Shown here in pieces: positions 47,027-56,135 of a stretch of 64,000 bases of DNA. A program made the translations under genes and the position numbers. Under the pieces are notes generated by a model. It worked only from the letters and a program-made list of their open reading frames with translations, was not told the origin of the DNA and searched no databases. The stretch comes from Burkholderia sp. Bp8963. GTDB lineage: Bacteria > Pseudomonadota > Gammaproteobacteria > Burkholderiales > Burkholderiaceae. The stretch is taken from contig NZ_QTQP01000004.1 of NCBI RefSeq assembly GCF_003854275.1, positions 62,001 to 126,000 of the forward strand, read 5' to 3'. Each line of letters starts with the position of its first letter. Positions within the stretch are counted from its first letter, which is position 1.

Positions 47027-48277
47027 ATGGCGAACGAGCGTGTGATGGCGATCGTCGGCGCGGGGCACGTCGGCGGACGCGCGGCGCAGACGCTGCGTGA
47101 AGCGGGGTGGCGCGGCGGCATTGCGCTGATCGGCGCGGAGCCGCATCTGCCGTACGAGCGGCCGCCGCTGTCGAAGGGGGTGCTGACCGGCGAACGCAGC
47201 GCGGCGCAATGCGGGCTGCGCGCGGCCGGCGACTGGCAGGCGGACGGGATCGCGCACATCGTCGCGACCGTCGTGCGCATCGATCCGCGTGCCCGCGACG
47301 TCCTGCTGTCCGACGGCCGGGCCATCGGCTACGAAGCGCTGCTGCTCGCGACCGGCGGGCGCGCGCGCCGCGTGGCGATACCCGGCGCGGAGCTCGACGG
47401 CGTGCTGGCGCTGCGCACGCTCGACGATGCGGCGGCGCTCGCCGCGCGCCTCGTGCCCGACGCGCGGATCGTGCTGATCGGCGGCGGCTTCATCGGTCTC
47501 GAAGTCGCGGCGTCCGCGCGGCTGCGCGGCTGCCGCGTGACCGTGCTCGACGCGGCGCCGCGGCTGCTCGGCCGCGCGGTGCCGGCGTCGATCGCGGCGC
47601 GCGTGCATGCACTGCATGCGCATCATGGCGTGCAGATCCGCGTGAACCGGATGCCCGTCGCGATCGCGCGCGCGGCTGACGGCGCGCTGGCCGTCACGCT
47701 CGCCGACGGCGGCACGCTCGTTGCCGATACGGTCGTGGTCGGTATCGGTATCGAGCCTGCCGACGAACTCGCGCGCGACGCGGGCCTCGCGGTCGATCGC
47801 GGCATCGTCGTGAACGCGCGACTCGAGACGTCGGCACCCGGCATCTACGCGGCCGGCGATGTCGCGGTGTTTCCGAGCGGCCTGTCGGGGCGGCCGATCC
47901 GACAGGAAACCTGGCACGGCGCCGAGACGCAGGCACGCGTCGCCGCGCGCAACATGCTTGGCGCGGGCGAGCCGTATGGCGACCTGCCGTGGTTCTGGTC
48001 CGATCAGTACGACGGCCAGTTGCAGGTTGCCGGGGAGCCGGCGCTTGGCGAGCACGCGGTTGCGCGCACGCTCGGCGACGACGCCGAGATCCAGTTCCAT
48101 TTCGACGGTGGCGGCCGGCTCGTCGCGGCGAGCGGTTTCGGTCGTGCGCCCGGATTCGCGAAGGAGATGAAGCTCGCGCGGATGCTGGTCGAGCGCGGGG
48201 CGGCGGTCGCGCCGGTGGACGTCGCGGACACGCGCGTGAAACTGAAGGCGCTGTTGCCGGGCTCGACCGGCGGGTAG
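47027..48277 (+). CDS. FAD-dependent NAD(P)H-ferredoxin reductase (MocF-like)
   Basis: 416 aa. FAD-binding motif AIVGAGHVGGRAAQTLREAG at the N-terminus, the NAD-binding motif IVLIGGGFIGLEVAASARLRG (about 147-167), the GIYAAGDVAVFP motif (about 275) and the C-terminal reductase domain are typical of oxygenase-coupled ferredoxin reductases (BphA4/rhodocoxin reductase type). It passes electrons from NADH to the Rieske ferredoxin encoded 4 bp upstream. Confidence 0.93.
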   Translation: MANERVMAIVGAGHVGGRAAQTLREAGWRGGIALIGAEPHLPYERPPLSKGVLTGERSAAQCGLRAAGDWQADGIAHIVATVVRIDPRARDVLLSDGRAIGYEALLLATGGRARRVAIPGAELDGVLALRTLDDAAALAARLVPDARIVLIGGGFIGLEVAASARLRGCRVTVLDAAPRLLGRAVPASIAARVHALHAHHGVQIRVNRMPVAIARAADGALAVTLADGGTLVADTVVVGIGIEPADELARDAGLAVDRGIVVNARLETSAPGIYAAGDVAVFPSGLSGRPIRQETWHGAETQARVAARNMLGAGEPYGDLPWFWSDQYDGQLQVAGEPALGEHAVARTLGDDAEIQFHFDGGGRLVAASGFGRAPGFAKEMKLARMLVERGAAVAPVDVADTRVKLKALLPGSTGG

Positions 48278-48405
48278 GACGCGCGCGGCCGCAGGAGCGT
48301 GCGCGAGCCGGCGAGAGAAGCCGTGTCCGGGATGGATCGCGGGACGGGTAGCGGTCCCGTTCCGCACCGGGCCATGCAGGGTGTGACCTCTGCCCTCGAC
48401 CGAAA

Positions 48406-48440
48406 TGTAAAACAGCCCGCGGCCTTGCGGCGCGCGGGCT
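48406..48440 (-). terminator. Likely terminator downstream of glpF
   Basis: Arms agcccgcg (48414-48421) and cgcgggct (48433-48440) pair over 8 bp. On the - strand the hairpin is followed by GTTTTAC. It lies about 30 bp past the aquaporin stop and also between convergent genes. Confidence 0.6.
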
Positions 48441-48468
48441 GCGTTGCTGCTGCGATGCGGGCCGCCAG

Positions 48469-49185
48469 TCAGTGCGGAACGTGCAGCGTCAGGTACAGCC
48501 CGGCTGCGAGCGAGCCACCGATCAGCGGGCCGATCACCGGAATCCACGCATAGCGCCAGTCGCTGTCGCGCTTGCCGGGGATCGGCAGCAGCGCGTGCAT
48601 GATGCGCGGCGCGAGGTCGCGCGCGGGGCTCATCGCATAGCCGGTCGGGCCGCCGAGCGAAATGCCGATACCGAGCACGAGCAGGCCGACGGGCAGCGCG
48701 TCGAGCGCGCCGAGGCCGACCTGCGGCGACGCGAGGTACAGCACGCCGAGGATCAGCACGAACGTGCAGATCGCTTCGGTCAGCACGTTGTGCCGGACGC
48801 TGCGGATCGCGGGCGCGGTGCAGAACACCGCGAGCTTCAGGTCGGCATTGGTTTCCTTCGCGAAGTGCTGGCGATACGCGAGCCACACGATCAGCGCGCC
48901 CGCCATCCCGCCGAGCATCTGCGCGAGGACGTAGCCGCCGACCTTCGACCACGCGAACTTGTGCGCGAGCGCGAGGCTGATCGTGACGATCGGGTTCAGG
49001 TGCGCGCCGCTGAACGACGCGGTCACGTAGACGGCGACGAATACCGCCATCGCCCAGCCCCACACGATCACGATCAGGTCCGCGCCCTTGCCCTTGGTGT
49101 TGGCGAGCAGCACGTTCGCGACCGCGCCATTGCCGAGCAGCACGAGGATCGCGGTGCCGATGAATTCTGCGAAATAAGGTGACAT
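48469..49185 (-). CDS. glpF: glycerol facilitator, MIP/aquaporin family
   Basis: 238 aa with six predicted helices. The two half-helix motifs are variant: SGAHLNPIVT instead of NPA, and GYAMSPARDLAPR instead of NPA. The conserved Arg of the selectivity filter follows the second motif. It lies 81 bp downstream of glpK, so it belongs to glpD-glpK-glpF. The Asn in the second motif is replaced by Ser, which is unusual for this family. Transport of glycerol is inferred from the operon. Confidence 0.92.
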   Translation of the reverse strand: MSPYFAEFIGTAILVLLGNGAVANVLLANTKGKGADLIVIVWGWAMAVFVAVYVTASFSGAHLNPIVTISLALAHKFAWSKVGGYVLAQMLGGMAGALIVWLAYRQHFAKETNADLKLAVFCTAPAIRSVRHNVLTEAICTFVLILGVLYLASPQVGLGALDALPVGLLVLGIGISLGGPTGYAMSPARDLAPRIMHALLPIPGKRDSDWRYAWIPVIGPLIGGSLAAGLYLTLHVPH

Positions 49186-49266
49186 GTTGTCTCTCGTATG
49201 TCGTGGCGGACTCGCGCATCGCGCGGTCCGCCGGTCGTTGTTGTATTCGTTATGGATATCGAACGG

Positions 49267-50769
49267 TTACTGCGCGTCGTCGGCCCACGCCTTCGCGGCG
49301 CGCACCGCGCGCTGCCAGCCGGCCATGCACTGTTCGACCTGCTCCTTCGGCATCTGCGGCGAGAAGCGGCGGTCGAGCTGCCACTGGCTGCGCAGTTCGT
49401 CGAGGTTCTTCCAGTAGCCGATCGCGAGACCCGCGAGGTAGGCCGCGCCGAGCGCGGTCGTCTCGGTGATCTGCGGACGCACTGCGTCGACGCCGAGCAG
49501 GTCCGCCTGGAACTGCATCAGCAGGTTGTTCGCGCTCGCGCCGCCGTCGACGCGCAGCTCGCCGACGCTGATGCCCGAATCGGCCTCCATCGCCGCGAGC
49601 ACGTCGAGCGACTGGTACGCGATCGAATCGAGCGCCGCGCGCGCGAGGTGCGCGGACGTCGTGCCGCGCGTGACGCCGAACAGCGAGCCGCGTGCACGGG
49701 CATTCCAGTGCGGCGCGCCGAGGCCGGCGAACGCGGGCACGAGGTAGACGCCGTCGGTGTGCGGCACGCTCTCGGCGAGCGCCTCGATCTCGGCCGCGCT
49801 CTTGATGATGCCCATGCCGTCGCGCAGCCACTGCACGACCGCGCCCGCGATGAAGATGCTGCCTTCGAGCGCGTACTGCACGTCGTCGCCGATCTGCCAC
49901 GCGATCGTCGTCACGAGGTTGTTCTTCGACTCGATCGGCTTGTCGCCGGTGTTCATCATCAGGAAGCAGCCGGTGCCGTAGGTGTTCTTCACCATGCCCG
50001 ACGTCGTGCACATCTGGCCGAACAGCGCGGCCTGCTGGTCGCCCGCGATGCCCGCGAGCGGGATCTTCGATGCGAACACGGTGGTCTTGGTGTGGCCGTA
50101 GATTTCCGATGACGCCTTCACTTCCGGCAGCATGCTGCGCGGGATGTCGAGCAGTTCGAGCAGCTCGTCGTCCCACTGGCGCGTATGGATGTTGAACAGC
50201 ATCGTGCGCGACGCGTTCGTCACGTCGGTCACGTGCAGCTCGTGCTTCGTGAAGTTCCACACGAGCCAGCTGTCGACCGTGCCGAACGCGAGCTTGCCCT
50301 GGCGTGCCTTGTCGCGCGCGCCCGGCACGTTGTCGAGAATCCAGCGGATCTTGGTGCCGGAGAAGTACGAATCGATCGGCAGGCCCGTCTTCGCGCGCAC
50401 CTTCGCTTCGAAGCCCTGTGCCTTCAGCGAATCGCAGAAGTCGGCCGTGCGGCGATCCTGCCAGACGATCGCGTTGTAGACGGGCTGGCCCGTCTCGCGA
50501 TCCCAGACGATCGTCGTCTCGCGCTGGTTCGTGATGCCGATCGCGGCGATCGACGTGCCGTTCAGGCCCGTGCGGGTGACGGCCTCGGCCGCGACGCCCG
50601 CCTGGGTCGACCAGATTTCCTGCGGGTCGTGCTCGACCCAGCCGGGTTGCGGGTAGATTTGCTCGAATTCTTTCTGCGCGATCGACACGATGTTGCCCTG
50701 GCGATCGAACAGCATCGCGCGGGAGCTCGTCGTGCCCTGGTCGAGCGCGAGGATGTACTGATCCTGCAT
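49267..50769 (-). CDS. glpK: glycerol kinase
   Basis: 500 aa, the usual length. ATP-binding [16 protein letters not shown] starts at residue 6; the FGGY family signatures [18 protein letters not shown] and the glycerol-contacting residues in [11 protein letters not shown] are intact. It makes glycerol 3-phosphate. The ATG at 50769 gives the standard [12 protein letters not shown]; two in-frame ATGs upstream are less likely. It follows glpD by 96 bp. Confidence 0.97.
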   Translation of the reverse strand: MQDQYILALDQGTTSSRAMLFDRQGNIVSIAQKEFEQIYPQPGWVEHDPQEIWSTQAGVAAEAVTRTGLNGTSIAAIGITNQRETTIVWDRETGQPVYNAIVWQDRRTADFCDSLKAQGFEAKVRAKTGLPIDSYFSGTKIRWILDNVPGARDKARQGKLAFGTVDSWLVWNFTKHELHVTDVTNASRTMLFNIHTRQWDDELLELLDIPRSMLPEVKASSEIYGHTKTTVFASKIPLAGIAGDQQAALFGQMCTTSGMVKNTYGTGCFLMMNTGDKPIESKNNLVTTIAWQIGDDVQYALEGSIFIAGAVVQWLRDGMGIIKSAAEIEALAESVPHTDGVYLVPAFAGLGAPHWNARARGSLFGVTRGTTSAHLARAALDSIAYQSLDVLAAMEADSGISVGELRVDGGASANNLLMQFQADLLGVDAVRPQITETTALGAAYLAGLAIGYWKNLDELRSQWQLDRRFSPQMPKEQVEQCMAGWQRAVRAAKAWADDAQ

Positions 50770-50865
50770 GTCTCTCATCTCCATCCGTGATTGGCTTAGT
50801 TGTGATGCGCGCCGCACGAGGCGGCGCGTCTGGGTGAGGCTGATCCGGTGAGTCTTGTACGTCGG

Positions 50866-52389
50866 TCAAGCGTGATGCGCGTGGCGCGCGGCGAACCACG
50901 CATCGAGCGCGGCCGTCACGTCGTCGAGGGTGCCCGGCGCGACGTGCAGCCCGAGCTTCGAACGGCGCCACAGCACGTCCTGCGCGCAGGTCGCCCATTC
51001 GACGTCCCGCAGGTAGCGCAGTTCGGCTTCGTGGATGCCCGGCGCGATCACGAGGCCGAGATCGGCCAGCGACTTCGCCTGGCCGACCACGCGTTCGGCG
51101 CGCGTGCCGTACGCGCGCGCATAGCGGCGCGCGAGCGTGGCGGGCAGCCACGGATGACGCTTCGCGAACCGATCGGCGAACGCGTCGAATCTTGCATTGG
51201 CGATGTCGCCGCCCGGCAGCGGCGCACCGGACGTCCACGGCTTGGCGTCGCGGCCGAGCGCGCGGGACAGCAGGTCGCCGGCTTCCTCGGCGAGCTTGCG
51301 GAACGTCGTGATCTTGCCGCCGAACACCGACAGCAGCGGCGCGCCGGCGCCATCGTCCATCTCGAGCCGGTAGTCGCGCGTGACCGCCGACGCACTTGCC
51401 GCGTTCTCGTCCTCGAGCAGCGGGCGCACGCCCGAATACGTCCAGTGGACGTCGGCTGGCGCGATCTTGCGCTTGAAGTAGCGGTTGATCGACTCGCACA
51501 GGTATTGCGTCTCGTCCCGATCGATCGCGACCTTCGCCGGATCGTTCGTGTACTCGACGTCGGTCGTGCCGATCAGCGTGAAGTCGCGCTCGTACGGAAT
51601 CGCGAAGATGATCCGCTTGTCCGGGTTCTGGAAGATGTATGCGTGGTCGTGATCGAACAGGCGGCGCGTGATGATGTGGCTGCCCTTCACGAGCCGCACG
51701 CTGTGATTCGCGCCGCGGCCGAGCGCGCCGTGCAGCACGTCGCCGACCCACGGGCCGGCCGCGTTCGCGATCGCGCGGGCGCGCACGACGCGGATCGACC
51801 CGTCCGCGAGCTGGAGCTTCGCTTGCCATTCGTCGCCAGCCCGCTCGGCGGACACGAGCTTCGTGCGCGTCAGGATCTCGGCGCCGTGCTCCTTCGCGTC
51901 GAGCGCGTTCAGCACGACGAGGCGCGCGTCGTCGACCCAGCCGTCTGAATACACGAAGCCGCGCTTGATCGAATCGATCAGCGGCGCGCCGGCCGGATGG
52001 CGGCGCATGTCGATGCCGCGCGAGCCGGGCAGCAGCTCGCGCTTCGCGAGGTGATCGTAGAGGAACAGGCCGATGCGGATCAGCCACGCCGGCCGCAGGT
52101 TCGGCATGTGCGGCATCACGAAGCGCAGCGGCCACATGATGTGCGGCGCCGCGCGCAGCAGCGTCTCGCGTTCCTGCAGCGCCTTGCGCACGAGCCCGAA
52201 TTCGTTGTACTCGAGATAGCGCAGGCCGCCGTGAATCAGCTTCGTGCTGCACGACGACGTGTGCGACGCGAGGTCGTCCTGCTCGCACAGGATGACCGAC
52301 AGGCCGCGGCCGGCCGCATCCCGCGCGATGCCCGCGCCGTTGATGCCGCCGCCGACGACGAGCAGATCGTAGCGATTCGGTTGAGTCAC
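50866..52389 (-). CDS. glpD: aerobic glycerol-3-phosphate dehydrogenase
   Basis: 507 aa flavoprotein at the inner membrane; it oxidises glycerol 3-phosphate to dihydroxyacetone phosphate and passes electrons to ubiquinone. FAD-binding DLLVVGGGINGAGIARDAAG is at residues 9-28, followed by SCSTKLIHGGLRYLEYNEF and GTTDVEYTNDPAKV of the family. It heads the glpD-glpK-glpF unit. The region before it (52433-52479) has four TTCGAA sites that look like GlpR operators. Confidence 0.97.
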   Translation of the reverse strand: MTQPNRYDLLVVGGGINGAGIARDAAGRGLSVILCEQDDLASHTSSCSTKLIHGGLRYLEYNEFGLVRKALQERETLLRAAPHIMWPLRFVMPHMPNLRPAWLIRIGLFLYDHLAKRELLPGSRGIDMRRHPAGAPLIDSIKRGFVYSDGWVDDARLVVLNALDAKEHGAEILTRTKLVSAERAGDEWQAKLQLADGSIRVVRARAIANAAGPWVGDVLHGALGRGANHSVRLVKGSHIITRRLFDHDHAYIFQNPDKRIIFAIPYERDFTLIGTTDVEYTNDPAKVAIDRDETQYLCESINRYFKRKIAPADVHWTYSGVRPLLEDENAASASAVTRDYRLEMDDGAGAPLLSVFGGKITTFRKLAEEAGDLLSRALGRDAKPWTSGAPLPGGDIANARFDAFADRFAKRHPWLPATLARRYARAYGTRAERVVGQAKSLADLGLVIAPGIHEAELRYLRDVEWATCAQDVLWRRSKLGLHVAPGTLDDVTAALDAWFAARHAHHA

Positions 52390-52430
52390 CTGCTGTCCTT
52401 ATCGTCTGAGGGAAATGGGCGAACACAAAA

Positions 52431-52481
52431 TGTTCGAATTCGAAATTTATCGAACTGATTCGAAAAAGTAAAGTTCGAAAA
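52431..52481. promoter_or_regulatory. GlpR operator cluster in front of glpD
   Basis: TTCGAA occurs at 52433, 52439, 52459 and 52474 with a near-copy ATCGAA at 52449, all within 50 bp of AT-rich sequence that contrasts with the surroundings. It lies 44-90 bp before the glpD start and between glpD and the divergent lipoprotein gene. The half-sites resemble known GlpR operators (TCGAA/TTCGA). Confidence 0.72.
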
Positions 52482-52551
52482 AGAGGGGCGGGTGGCGCGA
52501 CGCGCGATCCCGGACGATACTTGCGGGATTGACCGTTTCGCGAGGTGAATC

Positions 52552-52917
52552 ATGCGTATTGGGATGTGGGCCGGCGCGCTGGCCGTCATGCTGGCGGGCT
52601 GCGGCGGCATGCCGCCGCTCGGCGGGAGCTGGCGCGCGCCGTCATTCGCGGATCTGCAGACGTCGTGCGGCGGCACGGCGCGCGACTGGGGCGCGGATGC
52701 GCAGCCCGTCTATTCGACGCTCTATGACGCGTACGTCGCGAAACGCTATCGCGGGCTGTCTCAGCCGGACTATTGCACGTTCGTAAACGAACTTTCGGCG
52801 CGTTATGCGGCGCCGGATGCGCCGGCGCGGGCCGGCTGGGTCACGTATTTCAACGATGCGCGCGCGAAGGCGGTCAGTTGGCGGGCAGCCGTCGACCCGA
52901 CGCTGCGCGGCGGCTGA
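52552..52917 (+). CDS. small putative lipoprotein, function unknown
   Basis: 121 aa. A signal peptide ends in a lipobox AVMLAGC (lipidated Cys17), so the mature part of about 105 residues should be anchored in a membrane facing the periplasm. It has two further cysteines (in QTSCGGT and DYCTFVNE) that may pair. No known domain was recognised. It is divergent from glpD, starts behind gaggtga, and is followed by about 65 bp before a convergent small gene. A role in glycerol use is not shown. Confidence 0.7.
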   Translation: MRIGMWAGALAVMLAGCGGMPPLGGSWRAPSFADLQTSCGGTARDWGADAQPVYSTLYDAYVAKRYRGLSQPDYCTFVNELSARYAAPDAPARAGWVTYFNDARAKAVSWRAAVDPTLRGG

Positions 52918-52983
52918 GCGTCGTCGATCGAACGAGGCGGGGAGCAGCGCGCGGCCGGGAGCCGGCCGGCGCGGTCAGGTCAG

Positions 52984-53181
52984 TCAGGAATAGCGGTATT
53001 TGATGGAGCGCAGCGCCGCGTCGCCCGTTTCGGTCACGCAGTATTTGCGTCCCGATCCGAGCCCTTCCAGGCGGACGAGCTGCTGCTCGAGCAGCGCGTC
53101 GAGTTCATCGCGTTCCATGTTGGCCTGATCGGGAGCGTCCTTCACAAGCAGTAGCGTGGCGAATTCATGCGGACTCAGCAT
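52984..53181 (-). CDS. small winged-helix-like protein, function unknown
   Basis: 65 aa. The start at 53181 is chosen because ggagaga lies 5-11 bases before it; in-frame ATGs further up lack this. The pattern ELDALLEQQLVRLEGLGSGRKYCVTETGDAALRSI resembles the last part of a winged helix-turn-helix (recognition helix, wing, then helix) as in MarR/PadR-type or restriction-linked HTH domains. It is short for a full regulator. It sits between the lipoprotein gene and glpR. Confidence 0.6.
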   Translation of the reverse strand: MLSPHEFATLLLVKDAPDQANMERDELDALLEQQLVRLEGLGSGRKYCVTETGDAALRSIKYRYS

Positions 53182-53499
53182 CGTTCTCTCCATGGCAATC
53201 GGACTGCCCACACCTTCGGCCCGGGGGGCCGGGGCGTGATACCCAACGGGGTATGGCTTGGGGGGAAAAGCTGCAATTCGCCGGTCCAACGTTTCACCCA
53301 CGCTATGGCACGAGCGGGACGGGTAAACGGGCCGGGGAACTGGAGTCTAGTCGAGCGCGCGGGCAACACCAAATCGTGCCCCATTAATTTTCCGTTTGAC
53401 ACGCCGGCCCGCTGCAAGCGGTTGGGTCGAACCGCCAACTTCTTGATTTCACTTGAAGTTTTGGGTGCGGCGCAGCATGGCGCCGGTCATTCCCGCGGG
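53182..53499. other. 318-bp stretch without a supported gene
   Basis: Lies upstream of the 65-aa gene and downstream of glpR. Open frames across it (for example an 87-aa one on the - strand) have no start signal and no similarity I recognise. An AT-richer patch at about 53380-53470 could hold a promoter. No terminator for glpR was identified. Confidence 0.5.
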
Positions 53500-54279
53500 T
53501 CATTCCGCCACGTACACCTGGGTGCCCGCGGCGGCGATCGTCTCGTCCATCTCCGGCGGCAGCGGCTTGTCGGTGAACAGCGCGTGCACCTGGCTCAGGT
53601 GGCCCTGGCGCACGAGCGCCGGCCGGCCGACCTTCGAGTGGTCGGCGACGAGGTAGACGGTGCGCGCGTGCTGCATGATCGCCTCGGCGACGCGCACCTC
53701 GCGCGTGTCGAAGTCGCGCAGCGTGCCGTCGGTCTCAATCGCCGACGTGCCGATGATCGCGTAGTCGACCTTGAACTGGCGGATGAAGTCGATCGCGAGC
53801 TCACCGACGATCCCCTTGTCCCACGGCCGCACGATGCCGCCCGTGATCAGCACCTCGCAGTCCGGGTAGCCGCTCATCATCGACGCGACGTTCAGGTTGT
53901 TCGTGATCACGTGCAGCCCGTGGTGGCGATTCAGCGCGCGCGCGACTTCCTCGGTCGTCGTGCCGAGGTTGATGAACAGCGATGCCTGGTCGGGGATGTG
54001 CGACGCGGCGAGCGCCGCGATGCGCCGCTTCTCGTCGTGGAACATCCGCTGCCGCGCGGTGTACGACACGTTCTCGGAACTCGTCGGCAGGCTCGCGCCG
54101 CCGTGGTAGCGGCGCAAGAGGTTCAGGTCGGCGAGCCAGTTGACGTCGCGGCGGATCGTCTGCGGCGTCACCGCGAAGTGCGCGGCGAGATCGTCGACGG
54201 TCACGAAGCCGTCGCGCTGCACCCATTCGAGCAATTCCTGCTGGCGCGCGTTGAGGGTGAGGCGGGGATCTCGGGTCAT
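53500..54279 (-). CDS. glpR: DeoR-family glycerol-3-phosphate regulon repressor
   Basis: 259 aa. The DeoR winged helix FVTVDDLAAHFAVTPQTIRRDVNWL (about 25-49) is followed by the sensor domain with the phosphate-loop sequence LGTTTEEVARAL and the glycerol-3-phosphate-site residues near VADHSKVGRPALVRQG. It represses the glp genes; glycerol 3-phosphate relieves binding. It lies about 1.1 kb from glpD with two small genes in between. The TTCGAA cluster before glpD is its likely target. Confidence 0.92.
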   Translation of the reverse strand: MTRDPRLTLNARQQELLEWVQRDGFVTVDDLAAHFAVTPQTIRRDVNWLADLNLLRRYHGGASLPTSSENVSYTARQRMFHDEKRRIAALAASHIPDQASLFINLGTTTEEVARALNRHHGLHVITNNLNVASMMSGYPDCEVLITGGIVRPWDKGIVGELAIDFIRQFKVDYAIIGTSAIETDGTLRDFDTREVRVAEAIMQHARTVYLVADHSKVGRPALVRQGHLSQVHALFTDKPLPPEMDETIAAAGTQVYVAE

Positions 54280-54478
54280 GTCGGCGGCGAAGTCGTGAAG
54301 ACGGAGCGGCTATTGTAAGGGTGTTCGGGCAGCATGCCGGACACGGCGGCACCGGCAATTCATGTGCAAAGTGCATGGAATCATGTGACAAATGAATTTG
54401 CGTGATCGCGCCGATCGCGCTGGAATGGCGGATTGTCCGCGTTCGCGCGCTTACGCAGTTTCCGACGAGGTGGAACCG

Positions 54479-56119
54479 ATGACCGGCTTCAACTGGCACA
54501 ACCCGTATCCGACGACGCGCACTCCGGTGTTCGCGCGCAATGTGGTTTCGACGTCGCATCCGCTGGCCGCGCAGGCCGGCCTGCGGATGCTGTGGAAAGG
54601 CGGCAACGCGGTCGACGCGGCGCTGGCCGCCGCGGCCGCGATCACGGTCGTCGAGCCCGTGTCGTGCGGGCTCGGCGGCGATGCGTTTGCGCTCGTGTGG
54701 GACGGCGGGAAGCTGCACGGGCTGAACGCGTCGGGCGTCGCGCCGGCCGCGTGGAATGTCGATTACTTCCGCCGGCGTCATGGCGAGGATGCGCACGGCC
54801 TCGCGCGCAAGCCGACCCGCGGCTGGGACACGGTCACCGTGCCGGGCGTCGTCGCGGGCTGGGAAGCGCTGCACGCGAAGTTCGGCTCGCTGCCGTTCGC
54901 CGACCTGCTCGAGCCCGCGATCGAGATCGCCGAGCGCGGCTATGCGGTGCCGCCGATCGTTGCGCGCAAGTGGGCTGCCGCGGTGCCCGAGCTGCAGCGC
55001 TTGCCGGGCTTCGCCGACACCTTCATGCCGCGCGGCCGCGCGCCCGAGATCGGCGAGCGCGTCTGCCTGCCCGGGCATGCGCAGACGCTGCGCACGCTCG
55101 CGAAGGACGGCGCGCGCGCGTTCTACGAGGGCGCACTCGCCGAGCGGCTCGCCGCGTTCGCGCGCGACGGCGGCGGCGCGCTCACCGAAGCCGACCTGCG
55201 CGCGTACCGGCCAGAATGGGTCGAGCCGATCGGCAAGCGCTTTCACGGCCGCACGATCCACGAGATCCCGCCGAACGGGCAGGGCATCGCCGCGCTGATC
55301 GCGCTCGGGATCGCCGAGCATGCGGGCGCAACCGAATGGCCTGTCGACTCGCCGGAGTCGCAGCATCTGCAGATCGAGGCGATGAAGCTCGCGTTCGCGG
55401 ACGTCTACCGTTACGTCGCCGATCCGCGCGCGATGGACGTGACGCCCGCGCAGATGCTGGCCGACGCTTACCTCGCCGAACGCGCGAAGCTGATCGACCC
55501 CGCGCGCGCGACGCACTTCGCCGCCGGCCGGCCGCATTCGGGCGGCACGATCTACCTGTCGGCGGCCGACGAGCGCGGGATGATGGTGAGCTTCATCCAG
55601 TCGAACTACATGGGCTTCGGCTCGGGCCTCGTCGTGCCCGGCACGGGGATCGCGCTGCAGAACCGCGGGCACGGCTTCTCGATGGACCCTGCGTCGCCGA
55701 ACGTCGTCGCGGGCGGCAAGCGGCCGTTCCATACGATCATCCCGGCCTTCGTCACCGAGGAAGTCGACGGCCGCACCGAGGCCGTGATGAGCTTCGGCGT
55801 GATGGGCGGCGACATGCAGCCGCAAGGCCATCTGCAGACCATCGTGCGGATGCTCGGCTACGGCCAGCAGCCGCAGGCGGCATGCGATGCGCCGCGCTGG
55901 AAGGTCAATCGCGACTTCTCGCTCGATGTCGAGTCGAGCATGGACCGTGCGATGGTCGATGCGCTTGCCGCGCGCGGCCATGCGATCAAGTCGATCGATG
56001 ATCCTTACATGGATTTCGGGTCCGGCCAGTTCGTGTGGCGGCTCGATCGCACCGATCCCGAGCGCGGCTACGTGGCCGCGAGCGACAGCCGGCGCGACGG
56101 GCTGGCGGCCGGTTTCTGA
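54479..56119 (+). CDS. ggt: gamma-glutamyltransferase family protein
   Basis: 546 aa Ntn-hydrolase made as a precursor. The autoprocessing and catalytic threonine is Thr357 in HSGGTIYLSAAD; the glycine-rich NRGHGFSMDP and the final small-subunit region with VMGGDMQPQGHLQ follow. The start at 54479 has gacgagg 7-13 bases upstream. No signal peptide is visible, so unlike E. coli Ggt it may be cytosolic. Members include acylases and oxamate-related hydrolases, so glutathione as substrate is not certain. A perfect terminator ends the gene. Confidence 0.88.
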   Translation: MTGFNWHNPYPTTRTPVFARNVVSTSHPLAAQAGLRMLWKGGNAVDAALAAAAAITVVEPVSCGLGGDAFALVWDGGKLHGLNASGVAPAAWNVDYFRRRHGEDAHGLARKPTRGWDTVTVPGVVAGWEALHAKFGSLPFADLLEPAIEIAERGYAVPPIVARKWAAAVPELQRLPGFADTFMPRGRAPEIGERVCLPGHAQTLRTLAKDGARAFYEGALAERLAAFARDGGGALTEADLRAYRPEWVEPIGKRFHGRTIHEIPPNGQGIAALIALGIAEHAGATEWPVDSPESQHLQIEAMKLAFADVYRYVADPRAMDVTPAQMLADAYLAERAKLIDPARATHFAAGRPHSGGTIYLSAADERGMMVSFIQSNYMGFGSGLVVPGTGIALQNRGHGFSMDPASPNVVAGGKRPFHTIIPAFVTEEVDGRTEAVMSFGVMGGDMQPQGHLQTIVRMLGYGQQPQAACDAPRWKVNRDFSLDVESSMDRAMVDALAARGHAIKSIDDPYMDFGSGQFVWRLDRTDPERGYVAASDSRRDGLAAGF

Positions 56120-56135
56120 CGGTTCGCTTCCAGTT

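Noticed and set aside
45591-48277. Reading the hydroxylase, ferredoxin and reductase as an alkane or xylene monooxygenase system
   Set aside because: The redox partner is a Rieske ferredoxin rather than a rubredoxin, and the neighbours are cyclitol/sugar enzymes. The MocDEF model fits better, although the substrate is unproven.
53175-53438. 87-codon - strand open frame upstream of the 65-aa gene
   Set aside because: No start signal, no recognisable similarity, and it overlaps the ribosome binding site of the small gene in another frame.
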